A DNA stretch of 13,158 nt from Planctomycetaceae bacterium (GTDB lineage: Bacteria > Planctomycetota > Planctomycetia > Pirellulales > Pirellulaceae), in assembly GCA_002862265.1 (NCBI GenBank), contig PKCQ01000585.1, positions 1-13,158 on the forward strand, written 5' to 3'. Below the pieces are notes generated by a model. That model did no database searches. It had not been told where the DNA came from and saw only the letters and a list, made by a program, of their open reading frames with translations. Made by a program: the position numbers and the translations under genes. Below, piece by piece: positions 6,970-13,158 of this stretch (within the stretch, counting starts at the first letter, position 1; each line of letters opens with the position of its first letter).

Positions 6970-8058
6970 ATGTCAAACATCGAAGTCATTGAAATCTCCA
7001 AGAGCTTCAGCTCGCAGTCTCAAAAAACGCTGGCACTGCGAGACGTTACGCTCAACATCCCGTCAGGTTCACGCTGCGTTATGTTTGGGTGCAGTGGTGC
7101 TGGCAAGTCAACTTTGCTTCGAATCATCGCTGGGTTGGAAACAGCCGATAGCGGAACAGTAAAACTGAAGGGGCACGATGCTTCACACTTGAAACCAGCA
7201 CAGCGCCGACTTTCGCTTTTATCGCAAGATGTGTCACTCTATCCGCAACAGACGGTAGAACAAAACGTTGCAATCAGTGCGAAGAAGCTCAAGCTGGAGC
7301 GTGCCGTGCTTGATCGTCAAGTACGACAGATGCTGGAACAGTTTTCCATTGCCGAGTTGCGGAACAAACTACCGAGTGAGATTTCTGGCGGTGAGATGCA
7401 ACGTGCCGCACTCGCCAAAGCTTTGATCTCTCAACCAGATATCCTGTTGCTTGACGAACCGCTTAGCCATCTCGACGGCCAAACGAAAGATGCCGCTGTG
7501 GACTTGCTCAACATGGTACAAAGTGAATATCAACCAACTACATTCATGGTCACTCACGATCCACTCGATGCAATGCGGATGAGCGATACGCTTGCTGTTT
7601 TGCATCAAGGCGAGTTGCTCGATGAAGGCGCTCCGAATCGTCTCTACCAAAGCCCCACGTCGCGTATCGGCGGCACTCTACTCAGTCCTTTCGGGATGAA
7701 CTGGATTGATCTGAATTTGCTCGAGGCAGCAGAACACGGAATCGCTGCTAGCAGCAGGTTTCTGGGTTTTCGTCCCGAGGATGCAGTGTTACAAGTTAAA
7801 CGTAAAGATGCTTCAAGGGTAATAACGGAAGACAAGGATGCTTACCCGTGTCTCACAGACCAAGGGGATTGCGTTTTCGCAGTTGAAGTAAGCGGCATCC
7901 AGACCCTAGGATTCGCAAAACTCCATCTTTGCCGCTTACTACACTCAGCATTCACAGACCAAACGCTCCGTGTGTTGGGCGGTGACGGAAAAATCGATGT
8001 CGGACAACAGGCGATATGCCGAGTGCCGCGGAGCAAATGTTGCGATGTCGATAGCTAG
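6970..8058 (+). CDS. MalK/UgpC-like ABC transporter ATPase
   Basis: This is the nucleotide-binding subunit of an ABC transporter, of the type that powers uptake of sugars or related solutes. In the 362-residue protein all canonical motifs are present: Walker A GCSGAGKST (40-48), Q-loop at Q86, signature ISGGEMQR (138-145), Walker B ILLLDEP (158-164), D-loop SHLD and the switch His in VTHD (H196). After the ATPase core, the segment FLGFRPEDAVL (264-274) and the following beta-rich region to the end match the TOBE-like regulatory domain of MalK/UgpC proteins. The ATG at 6970 is chosen because it sits directly before the first beta strand (IEVIEISKSF); the longer frame to 6808 adds residues unlike the family. 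No ribosome binding site is visible. No permease or solute-binding protein gene is adjacent, so the substrate is unknown and the ATPase may serve permeases encoded elsewhere. Confidence 0.9.
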   Translation: MSNIEVIEISKSFSSQSQKTLALRDVTLNIPSGSRCVMFGCSGAGKSTLLRIIAGLETADSGTVKLKGHDASHLKPAQRRLSLLSQDVSLYPQQTVEQNVAISAKKLKLERAVLDRQVRQMLEQFSIAELRNKLPSEISGGEMQRAALAKALISQPDILLLDEPLSHLDGQTKDAAVDLLNMVQSEYQPTTFMVTHDPLDAMRMSDTLAVLHQGELLDEGAPNRLYQSPTSRIGGTLLSPFGMNWIDLNLLEAAEHGIAASSRFLGFRPEDAVLQVKRKDASRVITEDKDAYPCLTDQGDCVFAVEVSGIQTLGFAKLHLCRLLHSAFTDQTLRVLGGDGKIDVGQQAICRVPRSKCCDVDS

Positions 8059-8093
8059 AACTCGAGCAAAAGCAAAAAAAGAAACGGAGCCAT

Positions 8094-8354
8094 CTAACTC
8101 ACACGACGCCGATGCCTGAGAAAGCCCGTTCTGCCAAGCAGAGCGATAAGTCCCATTGCGGCAGGCTGTGGGATCGCGACAAAGCTATCAAACGACAATG
8201 TTCCACAGTCAAAAGCCGTGGACCGCCCCGCAATCGGGAGCTGCCAGGCCGCTAGAGATGCAATCCATTTCAGAGCTGAAGTGCGTCTAATCGGAGTAGG
8301 ATACCGTGGTGCGATATTCCATACCAGCAGATCGATCGTGGGCGTTGGGACCAA
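8094..8354 (-). pseudogene. Remnant of a PEP-CTERM-type protein gene
   Basis: The last 30 or so codons encode FVAIPQPAAMGLIALLG followed by a basic end (RTGFLRHRRRVS). This is the layout of a PEP-CTERM sorting signal: a Pro-x-Pro motif, a hydrophobic segment and an Arg cluster. In such proteins the exosortase system recognises the motif and removes the tail. Here the usual Glu is Gln (PQP), the hydrophobic segment is short and interrupted by GRTG, and no ATG lies in frame before the motif. The sequence before about 8200 has no recognisable domain. I read this as the decayed 3' end of a gene. The frame is the same as that of the large upstream gene and is separated from it by one TAG. A tiny real gene starting at a TTG cannot be excluded. 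Confidence 0.45.
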
Positions 8355-11300
8355 CTACTCCGTTGCACCCGACTGTTTAGCTCTCATTGCTTTCAGAAAG
8401 TCATCGAAGGGTCGGCGAATACGCTCGGGGGGAACTGGACGAGCGCCCGCATCGAGCATCTTTCGGAAATTGTCCTTGATCTTGCTTGCTTGGCGTGGCC
8501 CAGAGCTCTTGGGATTCAAACCGAGGCGATCCAACTTCTCTTCCCATTCCTTACGATCTTGCTCCGTTCCATTAACACCAAGGTCGCGAGCTTTATTCCA
8601 ACGATCTGCAAACTCACGCAGATCGTCTTCGGTCCAGTCCAAGTCCTTCAGCAGTTCAGGATCAGGTTGATCCTTTTGACGATTCAGCTCGTCGAGCACC
8701 ATGTCAGCCGTTCTCTTGGCGTAGTCCTCGTTAACTTCATCTGGAGTCCCGCTGCCACCCCCTTCGCCTCCGCCGCTCGAAGAACCGCCCTGGCTGCCAG
8801 GTGGGCCGCTAGACGACGAACTCCCGCTCTTGGCTTGCCCCGCGTTTTGCGACTTCGAGCCACTTTGACTATTGGAGCTAGAACTACTGGATTTTGACTG
8901 GCCGCTTCCTTGGCTAGTGTTGTCGTTGTCCGAAGCTTTGCTTTCCTGGTTATCACCATTGCTTTCGTCACCAGACTTTTCCTTGCCTCCCCCCGCGCCC
9001 GACTTTTCACCGGATTTCTCTCCGGCTCCACTGGATTCACCTGCTTCACCTCCCTCACTACCTGATTCACTGCCTTCGCTGTCGGACTCACTCGAGCTAC
9101 CTGACTGCTCTCCTGGGCTCTGACCGTCTTTCGATCCTCGTTCCCCGCTGCCGCCGCTATTCTCGCCGGGCTCCTGCTTACCAGGTTGCTGTTCTCCAGG
9201 TTGTTGAGGATTCCCACCGTTCGGGTCAGTTGACTTCGGATCCTGTTGGTTTCCAGGCCGTTGTTCGTTCTCAGTGTCAGAATAGGTATCTGTTCCCTGC
9301 TGCCCCTCTTGGCTACCCGATTTCTCTTCACCAGCGGTCGGATCTTTTCCTTGCTCAGGATTCTCCCTCGGTTGAGACTCACCACCCTTTTCATCACCTG
9401 GATCATTTCCCTGCTTGGGATTGCCTTCGGAGGCGGCAGACTCCTTCTCAGGTTGTTTTGCGTCTTCCTCCTGCGACTTTGCCCCTGGCTGGCCGTCAGC
9501 GGAATTCTTTTCACTGGAATTATTCTCTGGTGCGCCAGGATTGTCTTGTCGCTTCTTTTCCATATGATCGCGAATCCGCTCCATCGCTTCTTTGTCGCTT
9601 TGCGGTTTTCCACGGCGTGCGCCGGACTCTGAGTTCACACCTTCGCGGCTTCGAGCACCCTGTGAATCGCTTGGATCGCGATTTGAATCAGATACATCGT
9701 TCGTATCTTGCGGACGCGAGCCAGCTTCTGAAGGGTCCTGTGGTGAAGAGTCGAGCGATTTCGGATCCTCTCCCGTAGGACTCTCATTACCCGTGCTACT
9801 CGACTCGGGGTTCGATGCACTTGTCCTCGCATTGCGCGTGCTGCTTGAGTCGCCTTGGTTGGAGGGATCATCATTGGAAGACTGCGTTTTACTTCCTGAT
9901 TCCGTCGAACTTCCTCCCGTGTTCTCAGGGCCCTCCGAAGAGTCGCCAGTTCCACTTTCCGAAGTTCCTTCTCCTTCCGATCCGGTTTGATTATCCTGCG
10001 ATCCTGACTCTCCGCCTTCGTGACTGTTTGAACCAGAACCAGTACCTTCTGAGTCTTTTTGCTCATCGCCTGAGCTGTTTTTCTCAGCTGGATTCTGCTC
10101 TGAACCGTCCTGTGGTTGATTTTGCTCAGGCTTCTTCTGCTCCTGCTCTTTCGGAGGAGGAGGCGGAATATCCATCTTTTCCTTCGGTCCAACGACTTCC
10201 AGCGTCAACGCCTCTGAAAGGACTTTATTTGGCGCCCACTTGCTCGACTCTGGATCGTGCCTATTGTCAGAAGCAGTCGCAACGACTTGCAATCGAGCAC
10301 CAGGTTGCAATTTAAGTTTTGACAGATCCAGACGCGAGGTCTTTACTTGCGACCCGCGAACACCTTGTAGTTCCCTGAACAACTCAGTCTCACCGCGTTT
10401 TACCCCATCCTGTATTAGCTGAAGTTGCAGCAGCGACAATCCAAAATCGGGATCATTAGCTCGCACCTCCAGCTCAACCAGCGACACAGGCGAAACTCGC
10501 AGCAACCGGACTTCAGGCCCCTTTTCCTTAGACGCCACGGACACTTCCGGCAGTAGGTCCGCCAGCACATCAACTTGGTGCACCAAAGGATCAAGATTAC
10601 CTTCGAAGCTTTCGTTAAATCCACGCAAGCGATAGCGAACGGCGGTTGGGTTCTCCTTCGCCTCATTCAACCTTAGCAACATATTGTAGGAAAGCTGCTT
10701 TCCTTCAACTTGCATTTCATCTGATGACTGGCTTCCAACGTATTTTTGTTCTTCATCAAACTCAGGATTGAATTCAATTTTTCCGCTATGCAGTTCTAGA
10801 TTGGAATTCGCAATGACGGTCGCTTTCGTTCCTTCGACTGCCTCGACTTCTCCCCCAGCCAAAACGTTACGAGGCTTGAGTCCAGTGTAGGCCGGGTACT
10901 CAAGCTGCACAGAGTCGAGCACCACGGTTGGCAGCGGATTTAGCGAGACACGATAAGGACCTGCCAATGCATCACCTGCTTCGACCCAATAATCAAGCTC
11001 CTGCTCGACGCCCCGCTCGCTGGTGATCAGAGTGATCCCGTAACGGAAGCCTTCGGTAATTGGCTCGAACTGTAGTGCGCGATCCCGGATTTGCCCATCC
11101 AATGTGCTGAAGCGAAGCATTACTGGCTCTTCGGGCTTCAGGCCCTTGAGCTCTACTTCGACCTGCAACGGATTTCCATGCGTGATCTCGGTTGGACCAG
11201 GATCGACTTTGAGGATCTCTACCCGCGCAGGCGCTGTCAGCGTCGTCCACGGAAACAGAATTCGCTTGCCGGTTGTCGCGACACTCTTTGGTGACGCCAT

Positions 11301-11849
11301 AGAATACATCACCATCCCAACAGTAAGTAACAACATGCATCCAAGCAGTTTGATCAACAGACTGGTATCCACCGTAGCTGACGGATCCTGTCCACCGATG
11401 TAACGCTTCGCGCGATAAGTCAAAGCAGCCATCACGCCCTTTGGCACGCCATGCTGCGGCAACTCTTCGAGTTCGAGCCACGAGATTAGTCCGTTCTTGA
11501 ATTCCGGAACAAGGTTCTCGATCCGCTGGGCCGCATAAGCCAAATTAATGCGTCGGAGAGCTAGTGGCACAACCCGGGTCACCGTCCACCAGGCGGTAAC
11601 CCCAACACCGACTAACCAGAAGACCCAGCGACCGAGCGGCGGCAACGGATAGACCCAGTGATCAATCAGGCAGGCGACAAACCACAGTAGTAATCCACCG
11701 CAGATCCAGCTGAACATCGCCACCAAGAGATCCAGAATTTTGATAAAACTGGCGGTCTTACGCAGATGATCGTGAAGGGCTTCCTTGGCTGCCTCGGTGG
11801 CAGCACCTTTCGCCGGAGGACCCGATGGCGCGTTGGAAACAGTGCTCAT
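8355..11849 (-). CDS. DUF4175-like giant membrane protein
   Basis: This 1164-residue protein has two membrane helices near the N-terminus (about 36-62 and 72-95) and a third at 162-184. An extracytoplasmic part follows (about 200-555) with beta-rich repeats of an Ig-like or DUF4175-like character (for example VDPGPTEITHGNPLQVEVELKG; TVVLDSVQLEYPAYTG). Residues 560-1035 are almost wholly Ser, Gly, Glu, Gln, Asp, Asn, Pro and Lys. A conserved-looking helical C-terminus (1036-1164) contains LDWTEDDLREFADRWNKARD and RIRRPFDDFLKAMRAK. As far as I recall, similar planctomycete proteins lie beside MoxR ATPase, DUF58 and VWA (BatA-like) genes, but those partners are not in this window. Function is unknown; an envelope-spanning or surface role is inferred. 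The ATG at 11849 is the natural start (MSTVSNAPSG) with only a weak GGCAAAA upstream. The gene is divergent from uxaA. Confidence 0.85.
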   Translation of the reverse strand: MSTVSNAPSGPPAKGAATEAAKEALHDHLRKTASFIKILDLLVAMFSWICGGLLLWFVACLIDHWVYPLPPLGRWVFWLVGVGVTAWWTVTRVVPLALRRINLAYAAQRIENLVPEFKNGLISWLELEELPQHGVPKGVMAALTYRAKRYIGGQDPSATVDTSLLIKLLGCMLLLTVGMVMYSMASPKSVATTGKRILFPWTTLTAPARVEILKVDPGPTEITHGNPLQVEVELKGLKPEEPVMLRFSTLDGQIRDRALQFEPITEGFRYGITLITSERGVEQELDYWVEAGDALAGPYRVSLNPLPTVVLDSVQLEYPAYTGLKPRNVLAGGEVEAVEGTKATVIANSNLELHSGKIEFNPEFDEEQKYVGSQSSDEMQVEGKQLSYNMLLRLNEAKENPTAVRYRLRGFNESFEGNLDPLVHQVDVLADLLPEVSVASKEKGPEVRLLRVSPVSLVELEVRANDPDFGLSLLQLQLIQDGVKRGETELFRELQGVRGSQVKTSRLDLSKLKLQPGARLQVVATASDNRHDPESSKWAPNKVLSEALTLEVVGPKEKMDIPPPPPKEQEQKKPEQNQPQDGSEQNPAEKNSSGDEQKDSEGTGSGSNSHEGGESGSQDNQTGSEGEGTSESGTGDSSEGPENTGGSSTESGSKTQSSNDDPSNQGDSSSTRNARTSASNPESSSTGNESPTGEDPKSLDSSPQDPSEAGSRPQDTNDVSDSNRDPSDSQGARSREGVNSESGARRGKPQSDKEAMERIRDHMEKKRQDNPGAPENNSSEKNSADGQPGAKSQEEDAKQPEKESAASEGNPKQGNDPGDEKGGESQPRENPEQGKDPTAGEEKSGSQEGQQGTDTYSDTENEQRPGNQQDPKSTDPNGGNPQQPGEQQPGKQEPGENSGGSGERGSKDGQSPGEQSGSSSESDSEGSESGSEGGEAGESSGAGEKSGEKSGAGGGKEKSGDESNGDNQESKASDNDNTSQGSGQSKSSSSSSNSQSGSKSQNAGQAKSGSSSSSGPPGSQGGSSSGGGEGGGSGTPDEVNEDYAKRTADMVLDELNRQKDQPDPELLKDLDWTEDDLREFADRWNKARDLGVNGTEQDRKEWEEKLDRLGLNPKSSGPRQASKIKDNFRKMLDAGARPVPPERIRRPFDDFLKAMRAKQSGATE
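8745..10172 (-). repeat. Low-complexity Ser/Gly/Glu/Gln coding region
   Basis: This stretch encodes residues 560-1035 of the large membrane protein. It starts with a run of five Pro and contains repeated short words such as GEQQPG, NPEQGKDP, SGEKSGAGGG and runs of Ser and Gly. The composition keeps other frames open and creates long shadow frames on both strands. It includes one island of normal protein-like helix, DKEAMERIRDHMEKKRQ (752-768, bases 9546-9596). Confidence 0.8.
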
Positions 11850-12099
11850 AACGTTTTGCCATGATAAGGCGCTGGATTTGACAGGACAGCGATCCCGCCT
11901 CGGGAGCGACCAGCCACTGAAAAGAGCCTGCGTCGATTATTCTTCAGGCCCCAGGTAGTATAGACGCTTTCCTATCTTCGGGCGTTTCACATTCTGCGCG
12001 AGTGGAGTCAAATTGACTCGGCGGCTTGTCTATTTCCCTCGGAAAAAGCCCGAATTGCCGTAGGATCGGCATAACTGCTCTCCCTCCAGGTCACTTCCC
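11850..12099. other. Divergent intergenic region
   Basis: This region separates the large membrane protein gene (minus) from uxaA (plus) and should hold both promoters. It contains the palindrome listed below. I see no convincing spaced -35/-10 pair, no tRNA and no small coding frame. Confidence 0.4.
12005..12019. promoter_or_regulatory. Candidate operator palindrome
   Basis: GAGTCAA and TTGACTC form a perfect inverted repeat with seven-base arms and a single central A. It lies in the divergent intergenic region about 80 bases upstream of the uxaA start. The size fits the binding site of a dimeric regulator of the sort that controls sugar-acid genes, but no regulator gene lies nearby. Confidence 0.35.
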
Positions 12100-13158
12100 A
12101 TGCCCGCACCTTCCGACGCAAAGCCAGCGACCGAGAAGTCCGATTTCGTCCACCTGCACGCCAGCGACAATGTGGCCGTGCTGCTTAAGAGTGTCACCGC
12201 GGGCGATAGCGTTCAGTTCGGTTCGCTGCGTTTGACGGCCAAACAGGATATCGCGCCCGGCCACAAACTGGCTCTCTCTGCAATCTCTCAGGGGCAGCCG
12301 ATCACGAAGTTTGGGTGGCCCATCGGAGTGGCGACTAAAACAATCGAACCCGGCGAACACGTACACAGCCATAACCTGCAAACAGATCACAGAATCGACC
12401 TTGAAGCAATAGCTACAGAAGTTCCAGCAACGCCGACTTTGACAGAGTCATACACCTTTCAAGGATACCGACGAGAAAATGGAAAGGTCGGGACGCGAAA
12501 CTTTATCGCTGTGATCTCAAACGTTAATTGCTCTGCTTCAGTTGCCCGCATGATTGCCGATCAATTCGATGCCGAGCGACTTGCCAAGTATCCCAACGTT
12601 CACGGCGTCATCTCCTTCCGCCACGAACATGGCTGCGCGATGGCCTGGGATGGGATTCGCCACCGGATGCTAGCCGATGTGCTGGGTGGAATGGCGAAGC
12701 ATGCCAACATCGGGGGATATCTTTTGGTCGGACTCGGCTGCGAGCAGGCAACTTTGGATCACTTGGTTTCTTCCCAAGGGCTCCACCAGATCCAGCTGCC
12801 TCAAGCTTCCTCTACCGACAACAACAAAGTGCCCATGATTTCTATCCAAAGCATCGGAGGCACGCGACAGACAGTCGAACGCGGTATGGCTGTCGTGGAA
12901 GAGATGCTGCCTAGAGTGAACGCCGCGCAGCGTAGTGAAGTGCCAGCCTCCGAGCTAACTCTCGCCCTGGAGTGCGGTGGTTCCGACGGCTACTCCGGTA
13001 TTACAGCCAACCCCGCACTTGGCATCGCAGCCGACATGCTAGTTGCCTCGGGGGGCACCGCGATTCTCTCCGAGACGGCAGAGATCTATGGAGCGGAACA
13101 CTTGCTCACACGACGAGCGCGTAGTCGCGAGGTCGCGGAAAAACTGTTGGAACGCCTC
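12100..13158 (+). CDS. uxaA: Altronate dehydratase, UxaA family (partial)
   Basis: The gene runs off the right edge; 353 codons are visible with no stop. UxaA enzymes are metal-dependent dehydratases that convert D-altronate to 2-keto-3-deoxygluconate in galacturonate breakdown. The N-terminal SAF-like domain (about 15-95) carries HLHASDNVAVLL, GHKLALSAI and PIGVATKTIEPGEHVHSHN. The dehydratase domain starts at YRRENGKVGTRNFIAVISNVNCS (123-145) and includes FRHEHGCAM (173-181), VGLGCEQ (210-216) and the very characteristic ECGGSDGYSGITANPALG (291-308), then SETAEIYGAEHLLTRRA (325-341). The last motifs match UxaA better than GarD (galactarate dehydratase), a homologous alternative. The ATG at 12100 is chosen because the SAF domain follows at the normal distance; AGG lies about nine bases upstream. 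Activity on other sugar acids cannot be excluded. Confidence 0.92.
   Translation, partial: MPAPSDAKPATEKSDFVHLHASDNVAVLLKSVTAGDSVQFGSLRLTAKQDIAPGHKLALSAISQGQPITKFGWPIGVATKTIEPGEHVHSHNLQTDHRIDLEAIATEVPATPTLTESYTFQGYRRENGKVGTRNFIAVISNVNCSASVARMIADQFDAERLAKYPNVHGVISFRHEHGCAMAWDGIRHRMLADVLGGMAKHANIGGYLLVGLGCEQATLDHLVSSQGLHQIQLPQASSTDNNKVPMISIQSIGGTRQTVERGMAVVEEMLPRVNAAQRSEVPASELTLALECGGSDGYSGITANPALGIAADMLVASGGTAILSETAEIYGAEHLLTRRARSREVAEKLLERL

Noticed and set aside
8684..10192. Long open frames in other minus-strand frames and on the plus strand (for example 8684-9613, 9635-10192, 9230-9778)
   Set aside because: They overlie the low-complexity part of the giant gene. Their openness follows from its biased codon composition, and their translations are Arg- or Leu/Ser-rich without domains.

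Overview
The window looks like a chromosomal segment from a planctomycete, probably of the Pirellulaceae type. The evidence is a glutamyl-tRNA synthetase with a long insertion after its KMSKS-like loop, a small DUF6580-like membrane protein, a secreted protein with a C-terminal domain I associate with planctomycetes, a remnant PEP-CTERM-like sorting signal, and a very large membrane protein with a Ser/Gly/Glu/Gln-rich linker. Shine-Dalgarno sites are weak or absent at most starts. This assignment rests on protein character and remembered family resemblance; no database search was made.

Layout from left to right. Positions 10-99 hold degenerate 20-21 bp repeats that overlap the end of a minus-strand gene for a degenerate HD-GYP-type protein (74-925). 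Divergent from it is a plus-strand gene for a membrane protein with six predicted helices and a highly charged tail (1201-3099). Plus-strand gltX follows (3289-4881). Next come two minus-strand genes, a DUF6580-like membrane protein (5122-5709) and a secreted protein of unknown function (5952-6650). A plus-strand gene encodes a MalK/UgpC-type ABC ATPase with a C-terminal TOBE-like region (6970-8058) and no permease beside it. The interval 8094-8354 holds what looks like the tail end of a PEP-CTERM protein gene. The largest gene (8355-11849, minus) encodes a 1164-residue DUF4175-like membrane protein. The window ends inside a plus-strand altronate dehydratase (UxaA family) gene that starts at 12100 and runs off the edge.

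The genes change strand often and do not form a clear operon. gltX is housekeeping, and uxaA and the ABC ATPase point to sugar and sugar-acid use. The rest are probably lineage-specific envelope or signalling proteins. I found no CRISPR array, insertion sequence, tRNA, rRNA, phage module or defence system. The window does not show an obvious new multi-gene system. The more unusual signals are protein-level: the modular tail of the 1201-3099 protein, the GltX insertion, the huge low-complexity linker, and the PEP-CTERM-like remnant placed in frame behind a single stop codon.
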